From: Hyperoodon ampullatus
Taxonomy: Eukaryota; Chordata; Mammalia; Artiodactyla; Ziphiidae
Length of the DNA: 64,000 nucleotides
Assembly (NCBI GenBank): GCA_949752795.1
Contig: CATKHW010000058.1
Span: forward strand, 496,001-560,000
Direction of reading: 5' to 3'
Positions 22,606 through 36,517 of this stretch are shown here, one piece after another. The position numbers and the translations under genes are program-made. The first letter of the stretch is position 1. The number at the start of each line of letters is the position of its first letter. A model generated the notes under the pieces. The model saw only the letters and a program-made list of their open reading frames with translations, was not told where the DNA came from and did no database searches.

Positions 22606-24344
22606 ACCTACACCTTCCTCAGTGAAAGGGACTCAAAACCCCATATTTCCCGCAGAGGAATATATCTGACTAGTAAGAATCTTAAAACCTATGTATTGAT
22701 ATGTCTCCGTAAGGGAATCAAGTGTGTCTAGACTGGGATAAATATGGCAGCGAGAATCAGCTCAAACCCACTATAAAAAGGAATTTCAAAAATAAAACAA
22801 AAAAACTGGGAAATTCTTTACAATTCCTTCAGGGTCTCTGATGAAACCTGAAATGACCCTATCTACAATGACAGCTGGATGTGGCATAAGGCTGGACACT
22901 TGGGACTGAGAGGATTGGTGAGATTGGGTGAGCAAATGCAGACCCTTTAAAGCAATAATGCATGGCACACATTCCATGGGTCCCAACTCTCCAGGTTGAA
23001 GGGAATATTACTACAGATATAACATGTACGGGAATCCTAGAGAACGGACACACTGTGAATACGAAAGGTTTCTAAAACTCAACGAATAGTCCCTCTCCTG
23101 GTGCTCCGGTTTGACTTTCCATCTGCTTTATTATCAACCTCCCAACTTGGAGAGACAGCCCCTTTAACCTCCTGGTTCGCACAGGTTGCCAATTTGGCAG
23201 AGGATGAAAGGGAAGAGGGAGAACCAATGAGAGAGTAGCTGTTAGGCATTTGGACGGGCACATATCACTGTAATTTCCCGGCAGGAAGAAGAATTAACCA
23301 AAGTCTCAGCCACCCACCGGGAATCAGTATAGATCCTGAACCAAAATTGTGGACTTGCGGTCAGCTCACCAAAAACGAGTTGAAAAATGGAGCTCAGGGG
23401 CACAGCAATTCACAAACTGGCCGAGTAATAAAGGACAACTATCGTCCAAAAATCTGTTGAGGGAAGGCAACGAGGCAGACTTGAAAGCGAGGCAGAATAG
23501 CAGGAAACAGATTTCAAGAGGTACGTTGGAATCGCCTTTAAAGCACAGGAAGAGGGGCACAACTTCAACAATGATGCACTTGGCCCAAAAGGGCGTATGC
23601 GTTTTCTCCTGAATATATTCAGGAGAAAACGCATACGCCCTTTTTGACCAAGCAAGCAAGCGGGCAATGAAAATCTGCACTACAAAGAAGTATCACTTCC
23701 GACCGGTCAAAAGGGACATCCACAAAATGTGTAAAAACCAGAAAGGCAAGACAGGCCCTGGAGAACAGGGAGCCTTGTTATGCTGATGGGCGGGATGTAA
23801 ATTGCCAACTGCCTCTCTGGAGGAGTGCATTGTGTTCCCTAAAACAAGTAAACAACAGAGCTACAGAGCCAAGGGCACTTCCAGTCTAGGGAATATACCT
23901 TGGGAAAACTGAAAATCAAAAAGACACAGCCACCCCGAAATTTAGGGCTGCACTGCTTACAAGGACCTCAACTTGGGTACACCTTAAATATCCCAGGAAA
24001 TATAAAAATGGTTCAAAAAATTGTGGTACTTACGTACGATGGAATATCCCTCAGCCATGAAATCAATGTCATAAGACCAGTAGCAGCAAAATGGGTGGAT
24101 TCAGGTACGATGATTCTAAGTGAAATAAGTCACACAGAAAAAGAAACTTATCATAAGATATCACTTATGAAGATCCTGTAAACATGGCTACACTTGAACT
24201 GAGTTAGGAAAGAGAACAGTGTCTCACATTTAGAAAACACTCTTATGCCTGCTTAAGGGGGAAGGAGAGGTGGGGTGATGCATAAAACCAGAGTTTGATA
24301 TAAGCACAGGTACCGTTCCAAAAACCAACTATGGAATAGACAAG
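22606..24344 (+). repeat. Satellite unit 14 (A-type, pairs with unit 16)
   Basis: 1,739 bp. Shares AAATTGTGG, GAGGCAGAC, CTTCAACAATG, GGCCCAAAAGGG and TTGACC with unit 16. The palindrome at 23579-23652 therefore has two mismatches. Private GGCAATGAAAATC near 23663 places a stop in the frame after the palindrome. Confidence 0.97.
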
Positions 24345-26083
24345 ACCTACACCTTCCTCAGTGAAAGGGACTCAAAACCCCATATTTCCCGCAGAGGAAT
24401 ATATCTGACAAGTAAGAATCTTAAAACCTATGTATTGATATGTCTCCGTAAGGGAATCAAGTGTGTCTAGACTGGGATAAATATGGCAGCGAGAATCAGC
24501 TCAAACCCACTATAAAAAGGAATTTCAAAAATAAAACAAAAAAACTGGGAAATTCTTTACAATTCCTTCAGGGTCTCTGATGAAACCTGAAATGACCCTA
24601 TCTACAATGACAGCTGGATGTGGCATAAGGCTGGACACTTGGGACTGAGAGGATTGGTGAGATTGGGTGAGCAAATGCAGACCCTTTAAAGCAATAATGC
24701 ATGGCACACATTCCATGGGTCCCAACTCTCCAGGTTGAAGGGAATATTACTACAGATATAACATGTACGGGAATCCTAGAGAACGGGCACACTGTGAATA
24801 CGAAAGGTTTCTAAAACTCAACGAATAGTCCCTCTCCTGGTGCTCCGGTTTGACTTTCCATCTGCTTTATTATCAACCTCCCAACTTGGAGAGACAGCCC
24901 CTTTAACCTCCTGGTTCGCACAGGTTGCCAATTTGGCAGAGGATGAAAGGGAAGAGGGAGAACCAATGAGAGAGTAGCTGTTAGGCATTTGGACGGGCAC
25001 ATATCACTGTAATTTCCCGGCAGGAAGAAAAATTAACCAAAGTCTCAGCCACCCACCGGGAATCAGTATAGATCCTGAACCAAAATTTTGGACTTGCGGT
25101 CAGCTCACCAAAAACGAGTTGAAAAATGGAGCTCAGGGGCACAGCAATTCACAAACTGGCCGAGTAATAAAGGACAACTATCGTCCAAAAATCTGTTGAG
25201 GGAAGGCAACGAGGCGGACTTGAAAGCGAGGCAGAATAGCAGGAAACAGATTTCAAGAGGTACGTTGGAATCGCCTTTAAAGCACAGGAAGAGGGGCACA
25301 ACTTCGACAATGATGCACTTGGCCAAAAAGGGCGTATGCGTTTTCTCCTGAATATATTTAGGAGAAAACGCATACGCCCTTTTTGGCCAAGCAAGCAAGC
25401 GGGCAATGCAAATCTGCACTACAAAGAAGTATCACTTCCGACCGGTCAAAAGGGACATCCACAAAATGTGTAAAAACCAGAAAGGCAAGACAGGCCCTGG
25501 AGAACAGGGAGCCTTGTTATGCTGATGGGCGGGATGTAAATTGCCAACTGCCTCTCTGGAGGAGTGCATTGTGTTCCCTAAAACAAGTAAAGAACAGAGC
25601 TACAGAGCCAAGGGCACTTCCAGTCTAGGGAATATACCTTGGGAAAACTGAAAATCAAAAAGACACAGCCACCCCAAAATTTAGGGCTGCACTGCTTACA
25701 AGGACCTCAACTTGGGTACACCTTAAATATCCCAGGAAATATAAAAATGGTTCAAAAAATTGTGGTACTTACGTACGATGGAATATCCCTCAGCCATGAA
25801 ATCAATGTCATAAGACCAGTAGCAGCAAAATGGGTGGATTCAGGTACGATGATTCTAAGTGAAATAAGTCACACAGAAAAAGAAACTTATCATAAGATAT
25901 CACTTATGAAGATCCTGTAAACATGGCTACACTTGAACTGAGTTAGGAAAGAGAACAGTGTCTCTCATTTAGAAAACACTCTTATGCCTGCTTAAGGGGG
26001 AAGGAGAGGTGGGGTGATGCATAAAACCAGAGTTTGATATAAGCACAGGTACCGTTCCAAAAACCAACTATGGAATAGACAAG
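24345..26083 (+). repeat. Satellite unit 15 (A-type, haplotype of units 7 and 17)
   Basis: 1,739 bp. Carries the same seven linked variants as unit 7, exactly eight units downstream of it. The palindrome at 25318-25391 has the TTTAGGAG mismatch. Confidence 0.97.
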
Positions 26084-27822
26084 ACCTACACCTTCCTCAG
26101 TGAAAGGGACTCAAAACCCCATATTTCCCGCAGAGGAATATATCTGACTAGTAAGAACCTTAAAACCTATGTATTGATATGTCTCCGTAAGGGAATCAAG
26201 TGTGTCTAGACTGGGATAAATATGGCAGCGAGAATCAGCTCAAACCCACTATAAAAAGGAATTTCAAAAATAAAACAAAGAAACTGGGAAATTCTTTACA
26301 ATTCCTTCAGGGTCTCTGATGAAACCTGAAATGACCCTATCTACAATGACAGCTGGATGTGGCATAAGGCTGGACACTTGGGACTGAGAGGATTGGTGAG
26401 ATTGGGTGAGCAAATGCAGACCCTTTAAAGCAATAATGCATGGCACACATTCCATGGGTCCCAACTCTCCAGGTTGAAGGGAATATTACTACAGATATAA
26501 CATGTACGGGAATCCTAGAGAACGGACACACTGTGAATACGAAAGGTTTCTAAAACTCAACGAATAGTCCCTCTCCTGGTGCTCCGGTTTGACTTTCCAT
26601 CTGCTTTATTATCAACCTCCCAACTTGGAGAGACAGCCCCTTTAACCTCCTGGTTCGCACAGGTTGCCAATTTGGCAGAGGATGAAAGGGAAGAGGGAGA
26701 ACCAATGAGAGAGTAGCTGTTAGGCATTTGGACGGGCACATATCACTGTAATTTCCCGGCAGGAAGAAGAATTAACCAAAGTCTCAGCCACCCACCGGGA
26801 ATCAGTATAGATCCTGAACCAAAATTGTGGACTTGCGGTCAGCTCACCAAAAACGAGTTGAAAAATGGAGCTCAGGGGCACAGCAATTCACAAACTGGCC
26901 GAGTAATAAAGGACAACTATCGTCCAAAAATCTGTTGAGGGAAGGCAACGAGGCAGACTTGAAAGCGAGGCAGAATAGCAGGAAACAGATTTCAAGAGGT
27001 ACGTTGGAATCGCCTTTAAAGCACAGGAAGAGGGGCACAACTTCAACAATGATGCACTTGGCCCAAAAGGGCGTATGCGTTTTCTCCTGAATATATTCAG
27101 GAGAAAACGCATACGCCCTTTTTGACCAAGCAAGCAAGCGGGCAATGCAAATCTGCACTACAAAGAAGTATCACTTCCGACCGGTCAAAAGGGACATCCA
27201 CAAAATGTGTAAAAACCAGAAAGGCAAGACAGGCCCTGGAGAACAGGGAGCCTTGTTATGCTGATGGGCGGGATGTAAATTGCCAACTGCCTCTCTGGAG
27301 GAGTGCATTGTGTTCCCTAAAACAAGTAAACAACAGAGCTACAGAGCCAAGGGCACTTCCAGTCTAGGGAATATACCTTGGGAAAACTGAAAATCAAAAA
27401 GACACAGCCACCCCGAAATTTAGGGCTGCACTGCTTACAAGGACCTCAACTTGGGTACACCTTAAATATCCCAGGAAATATAAAATTGGTTCAAAAAATT
27501 GTGGTACTTACGTACGATGGAATATCCCTCAGCCATGAAATCAATGTCATAAGACCAGTAGCAGCAAAATGGGTGGATTCAGGTACGATGATTCTAAGTG
27601 AAATAAGTCACACAGAAAAAGAAACTTATCATAAGATATCACTTATGAAGATCCTGTAAACATGGCTACACTTGAACTGAGTTAGGAAAGAGAACAGTGT
27701 CTCACATTTAGAAAACACTCTTATGCCTGCTTAAGGGGGAAGGAGAGGTGGGGTGATGCATAAAACCAGAGTTTGATATAAGCACAGGTACCGTTCCAAA
27801 AACCAACTATGGAATAGACAAG
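26084..27822 (+). repeat. Satellite unit 16 (recombinant: 5' like unit 8, 3' like unit 14)
   Basis: 1,739 bp. The 5' part has AAGAACCTT and AACAAAGAAAC, as in units 8 and 18. From about 26825 it matches unit 14 (AAATTGTGG, GAGGCAGAC, GGCCCAAAAGGG, TTGACC). The switch point lies between about 26281 and 26826. The palindrome at 27057-27130 has two mismatches. Confidence 0.97.
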
Positions 27823-29561
27823 ACCTACACCTTCCTCAGTGAAAGGGACTCAAAACCCCATATTTCCCGCAGAGGAATATATCTGACAAGTAAGAATCTT
27901 AAAACCTATGTATTGATATGTCTCCGTAAGGGAATCAAGTGTGTCTAGACTGGGATAAATATGGCAGCGAGAATCAGCTCAAACCCACTATAAAAAGGAA
28001 TTTCAAAAATAAAACAAAAAAACTGGGAAATTCTTTACAATTCCTTCAGGGTCTCTGATGAAACCTGAAATGACCCTATCTACAATGACAGCTGGATGTG
28101 GCATAAGGCTGGACACTTGGGACTGAGAGGATTGGTGAGATTGGGTGAGCAAATGCAGACCCTTTAAAGCAATAATGCATGGCACACATTCCATGGGTCC
28201 CAACTCTCCAGGTTGAAGGGAATATTACTACAGATATAACATGTACGGGAATCCTAGAGAACGGGCACACTGTGAATACGAAAGGTTTCTAAAACTCAAC
28301 GAATAGTCCCTCTCCTGGTGCTCCGGTTTGACTTTCCATCTGCTTTATTATCAACCTCCCAACTTGGAGAGACAGCCCCTTTAACCTCCTGGTTCGCACA
28401 GGTTGCCAATTTGGCAGAGGATGAAAGGGAAGAGGGATAACCAATGAGAGAGTAGCTGTTAGGCATTTGGACGGGCACATATCACTGTAATTTCCCGGCA
28501 GGAAGAAAAATTAACCAAAGTCTCAGCCACCCACCGGGAATCAGTATAGATCCTGAACCAAAATTTTGGACTTGCGGTCAGCTCACCAAAAACGAGTTGA
28601 AAAATGGAGCTCAGGGGCACAGCAATTCACAAACTGGCCGAGTAATAAAGGACAACTATCGTCCAAAAATCTGTTGAGGGAAGGCAACGAGGCGGACTTG
28701 AAAGCGAGGCAGAATAGCAGGAAACAGATTTCAAGAGGTACGTTGGAATCGCCTTTAAAGCACAGGAAGAGGGGCACAACTTCGACAATGATGCACTTGG
28801 CCAAAAAGGGCGTATGCGTTTTCTCCTGAATATATTTAGGAGAAAACGCATACGCCCTTTTTGGCCAAGCAAGCAAGCGGGCAATGCAAATCTGCACTAC
28901 AAAGAAGTATCACTTCCGACCGGTCAAAAGGGACATCCACAAAATGTGTAAAAACCAGAAAGGCAAGACAGGCCCTGGAGAACAGGGAGCCTTGTTATGC
29001 TGATGGGCGGGATGTAAATTGCCAACTGCCTCTCTGGAGGAGTGCATTGTGTTCCCTAAAACAAGTAAAGAACAGAGCTACAGAGCCAAGGGCACTTCCA
29101 GTCTAGGGAATATACCTTGGGAAAACTGAAAATCAAAAAGACACAGCCACCCCAAAATTTAGGGCTGCACTGCTTACAAGGACCTCAACTTGGGTACACC
29201 TTAAATATCCCAGGAAATATAAAAATGGTTCAAAAAATTGTGGTACTTACGTACGATGGAATATCCCTCAGCCATGAAATCAATGTCATAAGACCAGTAG
29301 CAGCAAAATGGGTGGATTCAGGTACGATGATTCTAAGTGAAATAAGTCACACAGAAAAAGAAACTTATCATAAGATATCACTTATGAAGATCCTGTAAAC
29401 ATGGCTACACTTGAACTGAGTTAGGAAAGAGAACAGTGTCTCTCATTTAGAAAACACTCTTATGCCTGCTTAAGGGGGAAGGAGAGGTGGGGTGATGCAT
29501 AAAACCAGAGTTTGATATAAGCACAGGTACCGTTCCAAAAACCAACTATGGAATAGACAAG
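27823..29561 (+). repeat. Satellite unit 17 (A-type, haplotype of units 7 and 15)
   Basis: 1,739 bp. Carries all seven variants of units 7 and 15 plus one private base (GAGGGATAACC near 28434). Palindrome at 28796-28869. Confidence 0.97.
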
Positions 29562-31300
29562 ACCTACACCTTCCTCAGTGAAAGGGACTCAAAACCCCAT
29601 ATTTCCCGCAGAGGAATATATCTGACTAGTAAGAACCTTAAAACCTATGTATTGATATGTCTCCGTAAGGGAATCAAGTGTGTCTAGACTGGGATAAATA
29701 TGGCAGCGAGAATCAGCTCAAACCCACTATAAAAAGGAATTTCAAAAATAAAACAAAGAAACTGGGAAATTCTTTACAATTCCTTCAGGGTCTCTGATGA
29801 AACCTGAAATGACCCTATCTACAATGACAGCTGGATGTGGCATAAGGCTGGACACTTGGGACTGAGAGGATTGGTGAGATTGGGTGAGCAAATGCAGACC
29901 CTTTAAAGCAATAATGCATGGCACACATTCCATGGGTCCCAACTCTCCAGGTTGAAGGGAATATTACTACAGATATAACATGTACGGGAATCCTAGAGAA
30001 CGGACACACTGTGAATACGAAAGGTTTCTAAAACTCAACGAATAGTCCCTCTCCTGGTGCTCCGGTTTGACTTTCCATCTGCTTTATTATCAACCTCCCA
30101 ACTTGGAGAGACAGCCCCTTTAACCTCCTGGTTCGCACAGGTTGCCAATTTGGCAGAGGATGAAAGGGAAGAGGGAGAACCAATGAGAGAGTAGCTGTTA
30201 GGCATTTGGACGGGCACATATCACTGTAATTTCCCGGCAGGAAGAAGAATTAACCAAAGTCTCAGCCACCCACCGGGAATCAGTATAGATCCTGAACCAA
30301 AATTTTGGACTTGCGGTCAGCTCACCAAAAACGAGTTGAAAAATGGAGCTCAGGGGCACAGCAATTCACAAACTGGCCGAGTAATAAAGGACAACTATCG
30401 TCCAAAAATCTGTTGAGGGAAGGCAACGAGGCGGACTTGAAAGCGAGGCAGAATAGCAGGAAACAGATTTCAAGAGGTACGTTGGAATCGCCTTTAAAGC
30501 ACAGGAAGAGGGGCACAACTTCGACAATGATGCACTTGGCCAAAAAGGGCGTATGCGTTTTCTCCTGAATATATTCAGGAGAAAACGCATACGCCCTTTT
30601 TGGCCAAGCAAGCAAGCGGGCAATGCAAATCTGCACTACAAAGAAGTATCACTTCCCACCGGTCAAAAGGGACATCCACAAAATGTGTAAAAACCAGAAA
30701 GGCAAGACAGGCCCTGGAGAACAGGGAGCCTTGTTATGCTGATGGGCGGGATGTAAATTGCCAACTGCCTCTCTGGAGGACTGCATTGTGTTCCCTAAAA
30801 CAAGTAAACAACAGAGCTACAGAGCCAAGGGCACTTCCAGTCTAGGGAATATACCTTGGGAAAACTGAAAATCAAAAAGACACAGCCACCCCAAAATTTA
30901 GGGCTGCACTGCTTACAAGGACCTCAACTTGGGTACACCTTAAATATCCCAGGAAATATAATAATGGTTCAAAAAATTGTGGTACTTACGTACGATGGAA
31001 TATCCCTCAGCCATGAAATCAATGTCATAAGACCAGTAGCAGCAAAATGGGTGGATTCAGGTACGATGATTCTAAGTGAAATAAGTCACAGAGAAAAAGA
31101 AACTTATCATAAGATATCACTTATGAAGATCCTGTAAACATGGCTACACTTGAACTGAGTTAGGAAAGAGAACAGTGTCTCACATTTAGAAAACACTCTT
31201 ATGCCTGCTTAAGGGGGAAGGAGAGGTGGGGTGATGCATAAAACCAGAGTTTGATATAAGCACAGGTACCGTTCCAAAAACCAACTATGGAATAGACAAG
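29562..31300 (+). repeat. Satellite unit 18 (A-type, pairs with unit 8)
   Basis: 1,739 bp. Shares AACAAAGAAAC, GAGGACTGCATTG and ATATAATAATGG with unit 8, but has GTCACAGAGAAA near 31084, a B-type base in an otherwise A-type unit. The palindrome at 30535-30608 is perfect. Confidence 0.97.
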
Positions 31301-33039
31301 ACCTACACCTTCCTCAGTGAAAGGGACTCAAAACCCCATATTTCCCGCAGAGGAATATATCTGACTAGTAAGAACCTTAAAACCTATGTATTGATATGTC
31401 TCCGTAAGGGAATCAAGTGTGTCTAGACTGGGATAAATATGGCAGCGAGAATCAGCTCAAACCCACTATAAAAAGGAATTTCAAAAATAAAACAAAGAAA
31501 CTGGGAAATTCTTTACAATTCCTTCAGGGTCTCTGATGAAACCTGAAATGACCCTATCTACAATGACAGCTGGATGTGGCATAAGGCTGGACACTTGGGA
31601 CTGAGAGGATTGGTGAGATTGGGTGAGCAAATGCAGACCCTTTAAAGCAATAATGCATGGCACACATTCCATGGGTCCCAACTCTCCAGGTTGAAGGGAA
31701 TATTACTACAGATATAACATGTACGGGAATCCTAGAGAACGGACACACTGTGAATACGAAAGGTTTCTAAAACTCAACGAATAGTCCCTCTCCTGGTGCT
31801 CCGGTTTGACTTTCCACCTGCTTTATTATCAACCTCCCAACTTGGAGAGACAGCCCCTTTAACCTCCTGGTTCGCACAGGTTGCCAATTTGGCAGAGGAT
31901 GAAAGGGAAGAGGGAGAACCAATGAGAGAGTAGCTGTTAGGCATTTGGACGGGCACATATCACTGTAATTTCCCGGCAGGAAGAAGAATTAACCAAAGTC
32001 TCAGCCACCCACCGGGAATCAGTATAGATCCTGAACCAAAATTTTGGACTTGCGGTCAGCTCACCAAAAACGAGTTGAAAAATGGAGCTCAGGGGCACAG
32101 CAATTCACAAACTGGCCGAGTAATAAAGGACAACTATCGTCCAAAAATCTGTTGAGGGAAGGCAACGAGGCGGACTTGAAAGCGAGGCAGAATAGCAGGA
32201 AACAGATTTCCAGAGGTACGTTGGAATCGCCTTTAAAGCACAGGAAGAGGGGCACAACTTCGACAATGATGCACTTGGCCAAAAAGGGCGTATGCGTTTT
32301 CTCCTGAATATATTCAGGAGAAAACGCATACGCCCTTTTTGACCAAGCAAGCAAGCGGGCAATGCAAATCTGCACTACAAAGAAGTATCACTTCCCACCG
32401 GTCAAAAGGGACATCCACAAAATGTGTAAAAACCAGAAAGGCAAGACAGGCCCTGGAGAACAGGGAGCCTTGTTATGCTGATGGGCGGGATGTAAATTGC
32501 CAACTGCCTCTCTGGAGGAGTGCATTGTGTTCCCTAAAACAAGTAAACAACAGAGCTACAGAGCCAAGGGCACTTCCAGTCTAGGGAATATACCTTGGGA
32601 AAACTGAAAATCAAAGAGACACAGCCACCCCAAAATTTAGGGCTGCACTGCTTACAAGGACCTCAACTTGGGTACACCTTAAATATCCCAGGAAATATAA
32701 AAATGGTTCAAAAAATTGTGGTACTTACGTACGATGGAATATCCCTCAGCCATGAAATCAATGTCATAAGACCAGTAGCAGCAAAATGGGTGGATTCAGG
32801 TACGATGATTCTAAGTGAAATAAGTCACACAGAAAAAGAAACTTATCATAAGATATCACTTATGAAGATCCTGTAAACATGGCTACACTTGAACTGAGTT
32901 AGGAAAGAGAACAGTGTCTCACATTTAGAAAACACTCTTATGCCTGCTTAAGGGGGAAGGAGAGGTGGGGTGATGCATAAAACCAGAGTTTGATATAAGC
33001 ACAGGTACCGTTCCAAAAACCAACTATGGAATAGACAAG
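31301..33039 (+). repeat. Satellite unit 19 (A-type, pairs with unit 9)
   Basis: 1,739 bp. Has AACAAAGAAAC, the TTGACC palindrome change (32274-32347) and ATCAAAGAGACAC, as unit 9. Private TTTCCACCTGC near 31812. Confidence 0.97.
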
Positions 33040-34778
33040 ACCTACACCTTCCTCAGTGAAAGGGACTCAAAACCCCATATTTCCCGCAGAGGAATATATC
33101 TGACTAGTAAGAACCTTAAAACCTATGTATTGATATGTCTCCGTAAGGGAATCAAGTGTGTCTAGACTGGGATAAATATGGCAGCGAGAATCAGCTCAAA
33201 CCCACTATAAAAAGGAATTTCAAAAATAAAACAAAAAAACTGGGAAATTCTTTACAATTCCTTCAGGGTCTCTGATGAAACCTGAAATGACCCTATCTAC
33301 AATGACAGCTGGATGTGGCATAAGGCTGGACACTTGGGACTGAGAGGATTGGTGAGATTGGGTGAGCAAATGCAGACCCTTTAAAGCAATAATGCATGGC
33401 ACACATTCCATGGGTCCCAACTCTCCAGGTTGAAGGGAATATTACTACAGATATAACATGTACGGGAATCCTAGAGAACGGACACACTGTGAATACGAAA
33501 GGTTTCTAAAACTCAACGAATAGTCCCTCTCCTGGTGCTCCGGTTTGACTTTCCATCTGCTTTATTATCAACCTCCCAACTTGGAGAGACAGCCCCTTTA
33601 ACCTCCTGGTTCGCACAGGTTGCCAATTTGGCAGAGGATGAAAGGGAAGAGGGAGAACCAATGAGAGAGTAGCTGTTAGGCATTTGGACGGGCACATATC
33701 ACTGTAATTTCCCGGCAGGAAGAAGAATTAACCAAAGTCTCAGCCACCCACCGGGAATCAGTATAGATCCTGAACCAAAATTTTGGACTTGCGGTCAGCT
33801 CACCAAAAACGAGTTGAAAAATGGAGCTCAGGGGCACAGCAATTCACAAACTGGCCGAGTAATAAAGGACAACTATCGTCCAAAAATCTGTTGAGGGAAG
33901 GCAACGAGGCGGACTTGAAAGCGAGGCAGAATAGCAGGAAACAGATTTCCAGAGGTACGTTGGAATCGCCTTTAAAGCACAGGAAGAGGGGCACAACTTC
34001 GACAATGATGCACTTGGCCAAAAAGGGCGTATGCGTTTTCTCCTGAATATATTCAGGAGAAAACGCATACGCCCTTTTTGACCAAGCAAGCAAGCGGGCA
34101 ATGCAAATCTGCACTACAAAGAAGTATCACTTCCCACCGGTCAAAAGGGACATCCACAAAATGTGTAAAAACCAGAAAGGCAAGACAGGCCCTGGAGAAC
34201 AGGGAGCCTTGTTATGCTGATGGGCGGGATGTAAATTGCCAACTGCCTCTCTGGAGGAGTGCATTGTGTTCCCTAAAACAAGTAAACAACAGAGCTACAG
34301 AGCCAAGGGCACTTCCAGTCTAGGGAATATACCTTGGGAAAACTGAAAATCAAAGAGACACAGCCACCCCAAAATTTAGGGCTGCACTGCTTACAAGGAC
34401 CTCAACTTGGGTACACCTTAAATATCCCAGGAAATATAAAAATGGTTCAAAAAATTGTGGTACTTACGTACGATGGAATATCCCTCAGCCATGAAATCAA
34501 TGTCATAAGACCAGTAGCAGCAAAATGGGTGGATTCAGGTACGATGATTCTAAGTGAAATAAGTCACACAGAAAAAGAAACTTATCATAAGATATCACTT
34601 ATGAAGATCCTGTAAACATGGCTACACTTGAACTGAGTTAGGAAAGAGAACAGTGTCTCACATTTAGAAAACACTCTTATGCCTGCTTAAGGGGGAAGGA
34701 GAGGTGGGGTGATGCATAAAACCAGAGTTTGATATAAGCACAGGTACCGTTCCAAAAACCAACTATGGAATAGACAAG
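33040..34778 (+). repeat. Satellite unit 20 (A-type, homogenised block)
   Basis: 1,739 bp. I find no private variant. It matches units 21, 23 and 24 almost base for base. The palindrome at 34013-34086 has TTGACC. Confidence 0.97.
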
Positions 34779-36517
34779 ACCTACACCTTCCTCAGTGAAA
34801 GGGACTCAAAACCCCATATTTCCCGCAGAGGAATATATCTGACTAGTAAGAACCTTAAAACCTATGTATTGATATGTCTCCGTAAGGGAATCAAGTGTGT
34901 CTAGACTGGGATAAATATGGCAGCGAGAATCAGCTCAAACCCACTATAAAAAGGAATTTCAAAAATAAAACAAAAAAACTGGGAAATTCTTTACAATTCC
35001 TTCAGGGTCTCTGATGAAACCTGAAATGACCCTATCTACAATGACAGCTGGATGTGGCATAAGGCTGGACACTTGGGACTGAGAGGATTGGTGAGATTGG
35101 GTGAGCAAATGCAGACCCTTTAAAGCAATAATGCATGGCACACATTCCATGGGTCCCAACTCTCCAGGTTGAAGGGAATATTACTACAGATATAACATGT
35201 ACGGGAATCCTAGAGAACGGACACACTGTGAATACGAAAGGTTTCTAAAACTCAACGAATAGTCCCTCTCCTGGTGCTCCGGTTTGACTTTCCATCTGCT
35301 TTATTATCAACCTCCCAACTTGGAGAGACAGCCCCTTTAACCTCCTGGTTCGCACAGGTTGCCAATTTGGCAGAGGATGAAAGGGAAGAGGGAGAACCAA
35401 TGAGAGAGTAGCTGTTAGGCATTTGGACGGGCACATATCACTGTAATTTCCCGGCAGGAAGAAGAATTAACCAAAGTCTCAGCCACCCACCGGGAATCAG
35501 TATAGATCCTGAACCAAAATTTTGGACTTGCGGTCAGCTCACCAAAAACGAGTTGAAAAATGGAGCTCAGGGGCACAGCAATTCACAAACTGGCCGAGTA
35601 ATAAAGGACAACTATCGTCCAAAAATCTGTTGAGGGAAGGCAACGAGGCGGACTTGAAAGCGAGGCAGAATAGCAGGAAACAGATTTCCAGAGGTACGTT
35701 GGAATCGCCTTTAAAGCACAGGAAGAGGGGCACAACTTCGACAATGATGCACTTGGCCAAAAAGGGCGTATGCGTTTTCTCCTGAATATATTCAGGAGAA
35801 AACGCATACGCCCTTTTTGACCAAGCAAGCAAGCGGGCAATGCAAATCTGCACTACAAAGAAGTATCACTTCCCACCGGTCAAAAGGGACATCCACAAAA
35901 TGTGTAAAAACCAGAAAGGCAAGACAGGCCCTGGAGAACAGGGAGCCTTGTTATGCTGATGGGCGGGATGTAAATTGCCAACTGCCTCTCTGGAGGAGTG
36001 CATTGTGTTCCCTAAAACAAGTAAACAACAGAGCTACAGAGCCAAGGGCACTTCCAGTCTAGGGAATATACCTTGGGAAAACTGAAAATCAAAGAGACAC
36101 AGCCACCCCAAAATTTAGGGCTGCACTGCTTACAAGGACCTCAACTTGGGTACACCTTAAATATCCCAGGAAATATAAAAATGGTTCAAAAAATTGTGGT
36201 ACTTACGTACGATGGAATATCCCTCAGCCATGAAATCAATGTCATAAGACCAGTAGCAGCAAAATGGGTGGATTCAGGTACGATGATTCTAAGTGAAATA
36301 AGTCACACAGAAAAAGAAACTTATCATAAGATATCACTTATGAAGATCCTGTAAACATGGCTACACTTGAACTGAGTTAGGAAAGAGAACAGTGTCTCAC
36401 ATTTAGAAAACACTCTTATGCCTGCTTAAGGGGGAAGGAGAGGTAGGGTGATGCATAAAACCAGAGTTTGATATAAGCACAGGTACCGTTCCAAAAACCA
36501 ACTATGGAATAGACAAG
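34779..36517 (+). repeat. Satellite unit 21 (A-type, homogenised block)
   Basis: 1,739 bp. Private GAGAGGTAGGGTG near 36440; otherwise as unit 20. The palindrome at 35752-35825 has TTGACC. Confidence 0.97.

Larger units (their letters stand above)
22606..29561 (+). repeat. Two-unit tandem duplication (units 14-15 and 16-17)
   Basis: Units 14 and 16 share a unique double-mismatch palindrome and AAATTGTGG with GAGGCAGAC. Units 15 and 17 share the seven-variant haplotype. Unit 16 opens with the 5' variants of units 8 and 18, as expected if it holds the crossover junction. The period is 3,478 bp. Confidence 0.85.
27823..33039 (+). repeat. Duplicated three-unit block, copy 2 (units 17-19)
   Basis: Partner of units 7-9. 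It differs by only a few bases, such as GAGGGATAACC (unit 17), GTCACAGAG (unit 18) and TTTCCACCTGC (unit 19). After unit 19 the copies diverge: unit 20 resembles unit 19, whereas unit 10 does not resemble unit 9. Confidence 0.85.
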
